Shown here piece after piece: positions 1 to 8,035 of a stretch of DNA of 34,725 nucleotides; the first letter of the stretch is position 1, and each line of letters begins with the position of its first letter. Made by a program: the position numbers and the translations under genes. Source of the stretch: a virus; the IMG/VR virus record IMGVR_UViG_3300001372_000001, positions 1 through 34,725 of that record. The stretch is one strand, 5' to 3'. The notes beneath the pieces are model-generated. The model saw only the letters and a list, made by a program, of their open reading frames with translations, made no database searches and was not told where the DNA came from.

Positions 1-53
1 ACAATCAAAAGTGCAATAGCCGCAAGAGTAGCAGGCATGATATATCTTCTCAT
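1..53 (-). CDS. Partial exported or membrane protein (N-terminus only)
   Basis: The ATG at 53-51 is preceded by a strong Shine-Dalgarno AAGGAG seven bases upstream. It opens a frame that runs off the left edge after about 17 residues. The visible part begins MRRYIMPATLAAIALLIV: two arginines followed by a hydrophobic stretch. This is the shape of a signal peptide or an N-terminal membrane anchor. It follows the glycosyltransferase gene by 13 bases and is probably in the same operon. The function cannot be told from this much. Confidence 0.6.
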   Translation of the reverse strand, partial: MRRYIMPATLAAIALLI

Positions 54-66
54 TTATTCTCCTTAT

Positions 67-864
67 TCATTGTGTTTTACCCCACTTATTTTCATGAGTC
101 CAACGATTGCTATAACGTTTTAGCTGGACTTCTTCTTCTGGCCATATTTCTCTGTGGGGAATACCAATGGCCAAATTCCTTTTATCAAGTATGCATGGAG
201 TTCCATATTCTCTCTCACATGACTTAGCAAAGTCAATATTTTCATAAGCTATTCCTTCATCGTAAGTTAAGTCCCACCTTGCGCCGTTCCTTAGTAACTC
301 TACAGGAATAGCGGCCCAGTTTGCTTCCCAATGCTCTGCCGCACAAGAAACAACTCCTACAGGCCCAGGATAAATATCTGATTCTCTAACATCATACCAT
401 GAAATCCCCGTAGGACGCTCTGTAAGCGGTTCAGAGAATATACTGAACAAACCATATGGATCTGCTATTGCTTGGTCAGAGGGAGCGTCTGAGAGCGATA
501 CAAGACCTGTTATGAGGCAGTTTGACCAGTTTGCGTGATCTTCCACGAACATTTCAATGCCATTATCTGGAATCCAGATATAATCCTGCAAACTGATCAT
601 TAAATCAAAGTCTCCATCAACTGCAAGATCAGCAGCATTGTTATAAGCTTGTGCTAGAGCTCGTATATTTCCGGGCTGTTTCTCACAATCAACAAAGATT
701 GTGTCGTTTGTAAAGCCATGCTCTTCATATACTTGAATTCTTTCATTGGCAAGTTCATCAGCCATACAAAGTGTGTATGGATGAGTTTGCCTCTTCAAAG
801 AAGAGAATAGTATATCGAGTCCCCCGAACCTATTTGTCGGTACTACTACAAGTACATTGGTCAA
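67..864 (-). CDS. Glycosyltransferase-like protein (GT-A / family 2 type)
   Basis: A 265-residue protein. The N-terminus VLVVVPTNRFGGLDILFSSL is a typical first beta-strand and helix of a GT-A nucleotide-sugar fold. SLQDYIWIPDNG near residue 95 sits where the metal-binding DxD is expected, and an ENIDFAKSCEREYG segment near residue 210 resembles the later acidic motif (usually ED) of GT2 enzymes. It would transfer a sugar from a nucleotide donor, perhaps to virion proteins, DNA or host surface glycans. The start is TTG at 864, and its TTGA overlaps the TGA stop of the upstream peptidase gene, so translation is probably coupled. The DxD is not canonical, so acceptor and donor are unknown. Confidence 0.7.
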   Translation of the reverse strand: MTNVLVVVPTNRFGGLDILFSSLKRQTHPYTLCMADELANERIQVYEEHGFTNDTIFVDCEKQPGNIRALAQAYNNAADLAVDGDFDLMISLQDYIWIPDNGIEMFVEDHANWSNCLITGLVSLSDAPSDQAIADPYGLFSIFSEPLTERPTGISWYDVRESDIYPGPVGVVSCAAEHWEANWAAIPVELLRNGARWDLTYDEGIAYENIDFAKSCEREYGTPCILDKRNLAIGIPHREIWPEEEVQLKRYSNRWTHENKWGKTQ

Positions 865-1709
865 ATAGCAAGCTCCACAGCTATCAAGGCTTCTCCATAA
901 TCAACAAATAGTTTTTCCATATCTGCTTTATACATCTTGAAATGCCCATTATCTCCCCAACCTGCGCTCCAAGAATTAATGAACAGTAGAGAATCATCTG
1001 CTGAATCATAGCCGTTGGCTACATAGGCATGTCCTCCTGCTACTGCTCCGCGAACATCAACAAAGCCTTTAGCGTTGGGATCAAACATATTCTCTAGCCA
1101 ATCTGTGCCCATAACAACTGGACCCTTTTGCTGAATCCATGCAACAACTTCATCTACCGAAGCAGCAAATGCATAAATTCCTAATCTTCGTCTATTCTTT
1201 AACGCCTTGGCTTGTGAGCGTAGATCGGTTCCATTTTCTTGTCCAGGCTCACCATCAATAACCTTGCATTCATAATAAATATCATGACCATCTTGATCTG
1301 TAAATTTATCATTGATAGGAAGAGTGTTACCCCACTGTGCTGCTGAGAATCCGACACAATGGTTAGTGTCAGCTTGATCTAAAATTTCTTCTGGATCAAC
1401 CCACTCAGTTAAAGTAGTAGAAGGTGGCGCTGGAACAGGATTCAACGACGCCTTGGCCTGAGCAAAATAGTTCAGCGCCTTCCACCAGTGAGTTTTAGTT
1501 ACATCAGGGTATGAAGTAGCCGCCCATCTAGCGAATGTAACAGACGTTAGTTTTAGTTCCGCAATGCCAAGGTTGATTAGGTCTGTCGGATCTGATAGTG
1601 AAGATGCTCTATCTACTCCTAGACCAAGGAAGTTAGCTAGCTTATAATCTCTCTCGTCAGGAGGAGATACGTTTCTACCAAGCAAATGCGATCCAAAAAC
1701 TTTAGTCAT
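861..1709 (-). CDS. Papain-family (C1) cysteine peptidase
   Basis: A 282-residue protein with the complete papain catalytic set. The oxyanion Gln is Q112 and the nucleophile is C118 in NHCVGFS. The histidine is H227 in GGHAYVANGY, and the asparagine is N245 in INSWSAGWGDNG, followed by the family's WGDNG turn. Residues 1-100 look like a propeptide or linker with a proline-rich end (PVPAPPS). No signal peptide is seen, so it probably acts in the cell or in the virion. It could process structural proteins or cleave peptides during entry or lysis. It is embedded among small membrane and glycosyltransferase genes at the end of the packaging operon. Family assignment is firm; the role is inference. 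Confidence 0.85.
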   Translation of the reverse strand: MTKVFGSHLLGRNVSPPDERDYKLANFLGLGVDRASSLSDPTDLINLGIAELKLTSVTFARWAATSYPDVTKTHWWKALNYFAQAKASLNPVPAPPSTTLTEWVDPEEILDQADTNHCVGFSAAQWGNTLPINDKFTDQDGHDIYYECKVIDGEPGQENGTDLRSQAKALKNRRRLGIYAFAASVDEVVAWIQQKGPVVMGTDWLENMFDPNAKGFVDVRGAVAGGHAYVANGYDSADDSLLFINSWSAGWGDNGHFKMYKADMEKLFVDYGEALIAVELAI

Positions 1710-1720
1710 TTAAGCCCTTT

Positions 1721-1945
1721 CTATACGAGGATTAATTCTCTTTCCATTTTCATTGTACCACCATGAGATGGCTTCTTGGGATATGGATGATTAAGAATTA
1801 ATGAACCTCCAAGATCTTCTTCGTCATCGTCGTCATCTTCTTCTAGTTCATCCCAATAAATCATATCATCTTCGTCGTCTTCATAAAAATTATCATCAAG
1901 TTCATCTTCATCATAATCAGTTTCATCACCATAATCTCTATTCAT
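1721..1945 (-). CDS. Small, extremely acidic protein
   Basis: A 74-residue protein. Residues 3-46 are mostly Asp and Glu with scattered Tyr; the C-terminal part (SLILNHPYPKKPSHGG) is neutral to basic. An AGGAAG ribosome site precedes the ATG, and the start overlaps the end of the upstream HD gene by 8 bases, which supports a real, coupled gene. Such proteins may mimic DNA or bind basic partners, but no family is recognised. Low-complexity acidic coding can appear by chance in AT-rich DNA, which is why confidence is not higher. Confidence 0.6.
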   Translation of the reverse strand: MNRDYGDETDYDEDELDDNFYEDDEDDMIYWDELEEDDDDDEEDLGGSLILNHPYPKKPSHGGTMKMERELILV

Positions 1946-2492
1946 ATCTTCCTACTTTCACCCCTAGTTTTTCTAGACGAGTAATCATTTCAAATTTAGC
2001 TACTTGTGGCGACCACGGAACTATTCTAGTTTCTAGTGGTTTGCTTCCATTAAAGTCTGCTGTTCGTAATTCATTCTTAGACATTAAATCCCTGTACTCG
2101 GTATTCAGCAAGATCTTGTCAACTTTTGAAACTTCATCGGCATATGGAAAATTAAACCCATATTTCTTACCAACAAGCCGCATTAAATTATCTTCCGCCT
2201 CTCTGAAAAGGCTCATTGCATCTTGTTCTTTAACAGGTTTGGCTAAATCCATTAAATATGCCTCAGAAGCGTCATGCAAAATCCCTGCCATTCTATATTC
2301 ATGGGGCAGATTATCATGAACTCTGCAAGAGTGTTCAGCAACACTATAAAAGCTAGTGGTGTGTCCAGTAAATCTGCATTGATTTCCTAATGCATGACAG
2401 ATATCAAGCAAATTGATATCTTCTAGCTTTGGGTTAAGAGGCCAGAATAACCGACCTGTGTAAGTGACTATTGACCCTTTAGTATCTATCAT
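1938..2492 (-). CDS. HD-domain nucleotide phosphohydrolase (YfbR-like)
   Basis: A 184-residue protein with HD-superfamily metal ligands in order: the His of TGHTTSFYSVAEHS (residues 43-54), the HD pair in AGILHDASEAYLMDLAKPVK (residues 68-88), and a later Asp. The SVAEHS plus LLHD-like plus PVK pattern is that of YfbR-type 5'-deoxynucleotidases. These dephosphorylate deoxynucleoside monophosphates and shape dNTP pools. That fits the ThyX and NrdJ genes in the same genome. A TATAAT-like sequence lies three bases before the ATG, next to a strong hairpin on the upstream side, so it may begin its own transcript. Confidence 0.75.
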   Translation of the reverse strand: MIDTKGSIVTYTGRLFWPLNPKLEDINLLDICHALGNQCRFTGHTTSFYSVAEHSCRVHDNLPHEYRMAGILHDASEAYLMDLAKPVKEQDAMSLFREAEDNLMRLVGKKYGFNFPYADEVSKVDKILLNTEYRDLMSKNELRTADFNGSKPLETRIVPWSPQVAKFEMITRLEKLGVKVGRYE

Positions 2493-2517
2493 ATGATTAT
2501 AATGTTAGCACAAATCA

Positions 2518-2554
2518 ATGAGAGTGAGCAAATGCGGCGTTTGCTCACTCTCTA
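2518..2554 (-). terminator. Strong 13-bp hairpin without a U-tract
   Basis: A perfect inverted repeat: GAGAGTGAGCAAA at 2520-2532 and its exact complement at 2540-2552, with a 7-base loop. It sits between the end of the 77-residue gene and the HD gene on the minus strand. No run of T follows on either strand. It could be a U-tract-less terminator, as described for actinobacteria, or an RNA-processing or stability hairpin. Confidence 0.6.
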
Positions 2555-2597
2555 CGGGAGCAAATGGCGGGGACGTTACCAAATGCTCAACCGTTCT

Positions 2598-2612
2598 CTA
2601 GGCATAGCCTAG
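2598..2612. repeat. 6-bp palindromic hairpin CTAGGC-ATA-GCCTAG
   Basis: A perfect inverted repeat with a three-base loop just downstream of the stop of the 2617-2850 gene. It could form a short hairpin at the 3' end of that message or bind a dimeric protein. No T-run is attached. Confidence 0.4.
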
Positions 2613-2616
2613 ATAT

Positions 2617-2850
2617 TTACAGTAATATTTTAGGTATAAGCTCGTTGGGGCATCCTTTGTCTAACAATTCCTTAACATCCCAAGGGGAGATGTGGGTATG
2701 AACTATCAACGCATCTATATACCCACAATCTACCCCTAGTAGTTCTACGAAACGCATCCTTCTATTATCAACCAATTGTTGTAACCTTTGTCGGTCCAAC
2801 TTTTGTTCAACAGTTTCAGGTACAGGTTTTTTACTCGGAGGCACTACCAA
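2617..2850 (-). CDS. Small protein, function unknown
   Basis: A 77-residue protein. A proline- and lysine-rich N-terminus (PPSKKPVPETVEQKLDRQ) leads into a helical stretch rich in Arg, Gln and Leu, then IDALIVHTHISPWDVKELL and a C-terminal ILL. The first possible start is TTG at 2850, which overlaps the upstream holin-like gene by 20 bases; a GTG two codons later is an alternative. The position next to holin-like and small membrane genes suggests a lysis or envelope role, but no family is recognised. Confidence 0.55.
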   Translation of the reverse strand: MVVPPSKKPVPETVEQKLDRQRLQQLVDNRRMRFVELLGVDCGYIDALIVHTHISPWDVKELLDKGCPNELIPKILL

Positions 2851-3268
2851 AGCCCTTGCTAGGTGCAGGTGATTCTCCTGGAGTTACCAAGCCCTGGAGG
2901 GCACGGAAACCAGCCATGAGAGCTCCTACTAGTGCGGCAAGTCCCAATGACTTAGCCGTAGCCAAATCGGGAGCATTAAGAACTCCTACTATTGAAACTA
3001 AGAAAGCACCAAGTCCAGCCTGTAGAAATGCGTCTAGGTAGGCTCCAAAAGGCTGAGAAAGATAGTTGCCAAATGAAAGCTGTGGCACAAACTGCTGAAG
3101 TGCCTTTACGCCTGCTGCTACTGAAGCAAACAGGGCAGCAACACCAAGAGCATAAGCCTGACTTAAATCAGGTGCGGCAAGAATTCCTGTAGAAAGAGCT
3201 AGTGTTGAAACCGCAAAGGCTCCAATAAAAGCACGTCCTGCTGCTGAGAGTAAGTCTTTAAAATTCAT
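2831..3268 (-). CDS. Holin-like membrane protein with internal duplication
   Basis: A 145-residue protein preceded by a clear AGGAGG ribosome site. It contains two copies of one unit. Residues about 12-58 carry AFIGAFAVSTLAL, ILAAPDLSQAYALGVAALFAS and AGVKALQ; residues about 80-126 carry AFLQAGLGAFLVS, VLNAPDLATAKSLGLAALVG and AGFRALQ. Each unit has two hydrophobic helices around a conserved APDL turn, giving about four membrane spans in all. A short Ser/Pro/Gly tail follows. Size and hydrophobicity fit a phage holin or a related membrane protein. The endolysin, however, lies 24 kb away on the other strand, so the lysis role is inference. Confidence 0.65.
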   Translation of the reverse strand: MNFKDLLSAAGRAFIGAFAVSTLALSTGILAAPDLSQAYALGVAALFASVAAGVKALQQFVPQLSFGNYLSQPFGAYLDAFLQAGLGAFLVSIVGVLNAPDLATAKSLGLAALVGALMAGFRALQGLVTPGESPAPSKGFGSASE

Positions 3269-3279
3269 TTTTCACCTCC

Positions 3280-3699
3280 TTATGGTCTTAGAATTAATTT
3301 TTGACATTCTTTAATTGTTGGAACATGTAATTTATCTTTGCTCAATCTTTTAACATTCTGTTCATGAACTTTTGATATAACTATTTTCCCCTGAGATATA
3401 TATGTTTCACTAAGCGCTAATTCTCCAACTATATGTGCATCAACAAGATTATTGTATTTTTGAAGAGTTGATCTTGAACTGATACAGCTTGTTACCGCAT
3501 TTCGGTTAATTTCATTTCTAAGTTGTTTATCGTTATTGTCAGATACTTTATAAAGTCCTGCGGTCATCCCTAATGCAAGAATTAAATATCCTAAGACAGC
3601 CCGACGTACATATTTATTCAGAGCATTAACGCGATCAGCTTCAGCCGCAACTCTTCCGTCCTCTGCAATAACTCTATCTTGTTCTGAATTTTTATCCAT
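3280..3699 (-). CDS. Single-span membrane protein, possibly spanin- or lysis-related
   Basis: A 139-residue protein. Residues 1-30 are charged and Arg/Glu/Asp/Ala-rich, which looks like a coiled coil (IAEDGRVAAEADRVNALNKY). One membrane span follows at about 34-52 (VLGYLILALGMTAGLYKV), then a soluble domain with two cysteines (TSCISS and KECQKL). The topology is N-in, C-out. It starts 8 bases inside the end of the next small membrane gene, so the two are translationally coupled. It belongs to a cluster of four small membrane proteins that may control lysis. No family is recognised. Confidence 0.6.
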   Translation of the reverse strand: MDKNSEQDRVIAEDGRVAAEADRVNALNKYVRRAVLGYLILALGMTAGLYKVSDNNDKQLRNEINRNAVTSCISSRSTLQKYNNLVDAHIVGELALSETYISQGKIVISKVHEQNVKRLSKDKLHVPTIKECQKLILRP

Positions 3700-3793
3700 G
3701 TATTAAACCCTGAAACTGTAAAAGCAATGCAACTACTAAAGTAATTGTAACATAGCATGCAGTAACGGGGTAGGTTTTAATCATAGTTGTCAT
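3692..3793 (-). CDS. 33-residue single-span membrane peptide
   Basis: Starts at the ATG at 3793, where ATGA overlaps the TGA stop of the upstream 73-residue gene, and ends inside the start of the next gene. The sequence begins MTTMIKTYPV and then has one clean hydrophobic helix (TACYVTITLVVALLLQF). A longer frame that extends through the upstream gene exists, but its N-terminal part has no sensible composition. The short form is the likely gene. Function unknown; the stop-start coupling on both sides supports expression. Confidence 0.5.
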   Translation of the reverse strand: MTTMIKTYPVTACYVTITLVVALLLQFQGLIHG

Positions 3794-4011
3794 TTTGAAT
3801 CCTTTTCGTCGGGGTTTTGTTCTTCCCCGTTTGTCTTCCCGTTCTTTCTCTTTTCCTCTGCTTTGAACACTAGAGGGAATCCCATCAGAGCTAGGGAGGC
3901 TGTGAGTAGAAACGGGCGTTCGCCTTGGTAAAATATCAATTCGTGTAGAAAGCCGAATGTCCCGATCAGGTATGCGAGTGCTTCCTTGGTTTGTCTTGAA
4001 AGAGGCCACAT
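3790..4011 (-). CDS. Small membrane protein (holin-like candidate)
   Basis: A 73-residue protein with two hydrophobic stretches, ALAYLIGTFGFLHELIF and PFLLTASLALMGFPLVF, and a very hydrophilic Lys/Glu/Asn tail (from residue 51). Two spans plus a charged cytoplasmic tail is the layout of class II holins. The ATG at 4011 lies six bases after a GATAAT box on the minus strand (4018-4023), so it could be leaderless. It is followed by two more small membrane genes with overlapping ends. Confidence 0.6.
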   Translation of the reverse strand: MWPLSRQTKEALAYLIGTFGFLHELIFYQGERPFLLTASLALMGFPLVFKAEEKRKNGKTNGEEQNPDEKDSK

Positions 4012-4029
4012 AGTTATATTATCTTATTG

Positions 4030-6342
4030 TTATATTAGTTTTCCGAACAAATCGTTCCATTTACTATATGAAGCCTCCCAACTATAGTTTAACGCAAAGT
4101 TGCGTCCAATTTCTCTGATTTTCTTTCTTTCACCCCCATCCATTTCAGCTAGATAGAACAATAAACTGAGCCATCTGTTTTGATAGTCAAGATTGTGTGG
4201 CCAACCTTCTACTTTTAGATCGGTAAGAGCTACTGTTTCATTTAGAGCGCCTAACTTTGAAGTAATTGGAATTACGCCGGCAGCTTGATTTTCAATAGCT
4301 GTAATACAAAATGTTTCCATAAACTCTGTTGGATAAGCCCAATAATTAGAGCTATACATGGCTTTTGCTAATTCATTTTGATTAACTCGACCATGATTAA
4401 ATATCCCGCCCTCCTCATTGCCGAGTTCATTCATCTTGCCGACGATCTGGCTCTTCATATATTCAAGATATGTACCGACAGTGTTTCTATTTCGAAGATT
4501 AGCAATAATTTTATCTATCATGTTCCAGCCATAATAAACATTTAACTCTGCTTCAGGATAATGCTCTCTTATTACGGGCCAAAGACCAAGTAATACATCT
4601 AGACCACGATCTGGCGAAGAAGACCAAATGAATTTAAGTTCACCAGAATCATCATCTGATCTATCTTTCTTAAATCTGTCTAAATTAATACCATTTGGCA
4701 AAATGGCCATTTTATTTTCATCAATGCCATAAAGCTTTTGTAAATGAGTTGCATGCCACTTTGTTAAACCAATGATTTTGTCTGGAACATTCTTGACAAG
4801 CTCTAAATCTTCACCGACATTAACATCGTGCATCCAAAGAAGTTTTAATTTTGCGTTAAGATCTACTTCAAAGGGAGCAGGAGAGCGAGAGGAGACAAAA
4901 ACTTTAAAAGGCTCTGTTGGCAAGAAGTCTTGCGATGGCCAATATTCTACGCCTTCGTAGACTCCTGCATATTCGCCTGGAGTTCCAAATACTACTGTTC
5001 TCCAGCCATCGGCAGCAAACCTTTTTGCCAATTCCATGACACAAATTTCTGCGCCTCCAGATCCATCTTTCTCTATTGTTTGTGGATGCCAAACTTCAGG
5101 AATTGGAGATGTATAAAAACAGATACTTTTATCAGAACGCGACCCTCTTAACTTTTTGCGCTCATCTTTAACTTCTTCAGGAGCCTTGCCAATCTTTTTC
5201 TTTCTTAACAAAGCAATCTTGTCATCTAATAGACCGCTATCTGGATTCCAAAACTTTTTTGCCTTTTTATAATCCTTAATCGCCTGATCATACTCACCGA
5301 GATGCTCACAAGCAAGTCCTCTCAAAAAGAAAGGATAAAAACCTGTCATCATTGGTTCAATTGAAGCAACTGTATTGGGTTTTACAATTCTAGAAGCGAT
5401 ATCTGCAAATGCTTTTTGGCGACGATAATCTCCAAGTTCCATACAGCTTTTAGCTGCTCCAATATAGCCATCTGGCCAATCTGGATAGATAGCAATAGAA
5501 GTTAAATCTGATTCAATTGCCTTTCCATGTTCATTTTTCATTCTATAAAGGTCAGAAATTCTTGTATTGGCTAGATAATAGTCATCTGTAATTTCAGGAA
5601 TCATTTCCTTATATTTTTCAAATGCATGAATTGCCGCATCGACAACTTGATTTCTTTCAAGACTCGGCTCCATTGAATCTGCTTCTGCCATAGTCTCGCC
5701 AGCAAAATAAAACATATAGCGTGGCTCTTGTGGAGATTCTTTTATTGCTTTAGCAAGTATTCTTCTATTTCTTTCCCGAGCTCCTCGGTCTTCTCCGCTT
5801 TTTCGCATATGTTCAAGCCAGCATTCATCGCGTCGGGCGAACTGTGTGCCTGGTGGCGCAGCACACACTTCATGAAGTTTATATCTCCATTCCCAAGGAA
5901 GATCTGTAGACATAATTCTTTCGCGCCATTGCTCAACTACAACTAAACCAGTTTTAGGTTCAACAGCATAGTCATATCTAATGAATATCGCTTGACTATA
6001 TTCATCAAGCGATTCAAACATTCCATCAAGACCATTTGGAGCGTGGAAAATATCATCGCTATCAATCCACATCATCCAATCATATTCATCTTTCGGAACC
6101 ATATCAAAAGACTGTTGACGGGCTTTCCCGAAATCGTCTTCCCACTCAAAGAGTTCTAGAGTAGATTCAATTCCTAGACCAAACAAAAGCAGGCTAAGAT
6201 AATTTAATTTATCTTCATCTGTACCATTATAGGCAATAAATATGCCTTTAACGTGAGGTTCCAGGGAGCTAAAAAGCTGCTGTAATTCCTCTTCTTTAAA
6301 TGCGTCCCCTAAAATTAGGCAAGCCGCTAACCTATTCTTCAA
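4030..6342 (-). CDS. Two-headed glycosyltransferase: GT2 domain, TPR-like middle, GT4 domain
   Basis: A 770-residue protein. Residues 1-150 form a GT-A/GT2 domain with the metal motif WIDSDDIFH near residue 92. Residues about 190-370 are helical with TPR-like repeats (AIHAFEKYKEM, KAIESDLTSIAIYPDWPDGY, LGEYDQAIKDYKKA). Residues about 405-770 are a GT-B/GT4 domain: GSGGAEICVMELAKRFAADG at the donor end, LPNGINLDRF, WSSSPDRGLDVLL, HGRVNQNELAKAMYSSNYWA and the ETFCITAIENQAAG segment. Two sugar-transfer centres in one chain suggest it builds a disaccharide or short chain. The start is TTG at 6342, overlapping the portal stop by 11 bases. The substrate is unknown; virion or host-surface glycosylation is likely. 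Confidence 0.85.
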   Translation of the reverse strand: MKNRLAACLILGDAFKEEELQQLFSSLEPHVKGIFIAYNGTDEDKLNYLSLLLFGLGIESTLELFEWEDDFGKARQQSFDMVPKDEYDWMMWIDSDDIFHAPNGLDGMFESLDEYSQAIFIRYDYAVEPKTGLVVVEQWRERIMSTDLPWEWRYKLHEVCAAPPGTQFARRDECWLEHMRKSGEDRGARERNRRILAKAIKESPQEPRYMFYFAGETMAEADSMEPSLERNQVVDAAIHAFEKYKEMIPEITDDYYLANTRISDLYRMKNEHGKAIESDLTSIAIYPDWPDGYIGAAKSCMELGDYRRQKAFADIASRIVKPNTVASIEPMMTGFYPFFLRGLACEHLGEYDQAIKDYKKAKKFWNPDSGLLDDKIALLRKKKIGKAPEEVKDERKKLRGSRSDKSICFYTSPIPEVWHPQTIEKDGSGGAEICVMELAKRFAADGWRTVVFGTPGEYAGVYEGVEYWPSQDFLPTEPFKVFVSSRSPAPFEVDLNAKLKLLWMHDVNVGEDLELVKNVPDKIIGLTKWHATHLQKLYGIDENKMAILPNGINLDRFKKDRSDDDSGELKFIWSSSPDRGLDVLLGLWPVIREHYPEAELNVYYGWNMIDKIIANLRNRNTVGTYLEYMKSQIVGKMNELGNEEGGIFNHGRVNQNELAKAMYSSNYWAYPTEFMETFCITAIENQAAGVIPITSKLGALNETVALTDLKVEGWPHNLDYQNRWLSLLFYLAEMDGGERKKIREIGRNFALNYSWEASYSKWNDLFGKLI

Positions 6343-8029
6343 TTTCTTCCTCTTCGAGTTCTATTTCATTGCTCTTGAGTATTCTATCAAAAAAGCGTCT
6401 AAGCAATCCGCGCTCATCTTCTGAGAGACTTAACTTTGCACCCTTGGGTGCTGGCGGCTTAGGAGGAGGAATTGCAGGCTGAATTTTAGCTCCAGTAACA
6501 GGATCAACTTGGTGACCCTTGAATGCAGCTTCTTGACGGAGAGTTTCAAGCTTCTGTTGATGCTGCAAGTCTTGGTTATCAGCGATTTCCTTAAGTTTTT
6601 TCTCAATAGCGGCATGAGTAAGTTGAGGAACACCAAGTTGTCTGAGAATTTCCTGCATGTCTGCTTCAGGAACTTCACCATTTTTATTAGCAACAGCCTG
6701 GATAATAACTCTCATCGTTTCCACGTCTTGCGGATCGAAACCAGTTGTTACTTTGGTGCAGCTTGCTCCACCCGTTCCGAAATTAGCTTCAAGAAGCTGT
6801 GGAATCATATAGCGGTTAATAAGATTATCAATTTCTTCCATGACAACAGCTTGTGACTCATGGAAAATATCAGCGAATTCTGCTGCTACATTTCTTGAGC
6901 TAGAACCACCTTTACCTTCAACAAGAGCCTGCTCTGGAACCATAATTGAGCGAATCTTTTGAACATCAAGGTATTCAAATGAATCATTAAGTGCTGCAAA
7001 ATTAGCAGTAGATTCTACTTGCTTGAAATCCCATTCGCGCACGTTGGTTGGTCTATCTTCAGCATATCCTCTGATTACTGAAGAAGGCATGGCAACGTTA
7101 GCACCAGATCTAAGCTGCTCTGCTGTTGCTAGAGCTGCTTCTCCGAAGTCAATATCATTTCCATCAGCATCCTCTACTCCTTCATCAGAAGGATGGAATA
7201 CTACGAACGGAGGATCGCCCCATTTTTCAAAGGCGCGGTCAGAGAGGCCGAACTTATACCAGTATGACCACCAATATCTATAAGCATACCCAATTCTAGG
7301 ATATCCATAGAGAGAACCAAATTCAGAATCTTGTTCATTGGTAGCCCAAAGTGCCCAATCAGCAGGAATATCTGCTGGTCTTCCGCTTGCTCCAAAATAT
7401 GATCCTCCGAGAACACTTCCAAAGGCAGGAGCGTTGTCAATACCTACGAAATCACCCTGTTTATTAAATCTTGGTCTAGCCTTGCGAGGATTCAAAGGAA
7501 TAAAGGGCTTCCAAATAAGTGCTTTAACTCCCTTATTGGACCAAACTGGTTTTTCTGTGCCGGATTCTGGATCAATGAATGTCCAATCTGGCTCATCATA
7601 CTCAAATCTCTTAACAATTGGGCTATAACCATAGTCAAGGCAGTTGAGATATGCCAAAATTAATTTGCCATAAATCTTTTGTAGACAGTTTTGTACAAAA
7701 GCTGCTCTTTGCGGATCAACTGAATCAATTTTCCAGTGAGCTCTAATAAGAGGAACTTTTACGAACATGAGGGCAAAAGCAATCATCGGATCGCGCCGCA
7801 TCTGTTCTAGTTTTGAAAGAGGAATTCTTGTTACATTGAAAGGCTGACCAAGAAGGTCGGCCATCTCGTTCCAGTTAACCCAAGAACCAGTCTGCGACAT
7901 TGAAGTTGCAAACTTTCTGTCTTGCGCTAATCTAGCCGCATACTTTTTTTGTCGCGCTACAGTTTCTCCTGTTTTTAAAGACTCTGCCAGGTTAACCATA
8001 CCGCCAACATCTTTACCATTATCATCCAT
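6332..8029 (-). CDS. Portal protein
   Basis: A 565-residue protein directly downstream of the large terminase gene (6-base gap), which is the classic portal position. The features fit: an N-terminal wing region, IAFALMFVKVPLIRAHWKI, the WALWATNEQDSEFGSLYGYP segment, PPFVVFHPSDEG, and a C-terminal long helix rich in Gln, Leu and Glu (KLKEIADNQDLQHQQKLETL), ending in a very acidic tail. It would form the dodecameric ring through which terminase pumps DNA. An AGAGGG ribosome site precedes the ATG at 8029. Confidence 0.85.
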   Translation of the reverse strand: MDDNGKDVGGMVNLAESLKTGETVARQKKYAARLAQDRKFATSMSQTGSWVNWNEMADLLGQPFNVTRIPLSKLEQMRRDPMIAFALMFVKVPLIRAHWKIDSVDPQRAAFVQNCLQKIYGKLILAYLNCLDYGYSPIVKRFEYDEPDWTFIDPESGTEKPVWSNKGVKALIWKPFIPLNPRKARPRFNKQGDFVGIDNAPAFGSVLGGSYFGASGRPADIPADWALWATNEQDSEFGSLYGYPRIGYAYRYWWSYWYKFGLSDRAFEKWGDPPFVVFHPSDEGVEDADGNDIDFGEAALATAEQLRSGANVAMPSSVIRGYAEDRPTNVREWDFKQVESTANFAALNDSFEYLDVQKIRSIMVPEQALVEGKGGSSSRNVAAEFADIFHESQAVVMEEIDNLINRYMIPQLLEANFGTGGASCTKVTTGFDPQDVETMRVIIQAVANKNGEVPEADMQEILRQLGVPQLTHAAIEKKLKEIADNQDLQHQQKLETLRQEAAFKGHQVDPVTGAKIQPAIPPPKPPAPKGAKLSLSEDERGLLRRFFDRILKSNEIELEEEEIEE

Positions 8030-8035
8030 AATTTT

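Noticed and set aside
1801-2319. A 172-residue plus-strand protein rich in His and Ser
   Set aside because: It is the antisense reading of the acidic protein and the HD gene; its His-rich start is just the complement of Asp/Glu codons.
3692-4009. A 105-residue protein covering 3692-4009
   Set aside because: Its first two thirds overlap a better gene (3790-4011) in another frame and have implausible composition; only its last 33 residues are kept as a separate gene.
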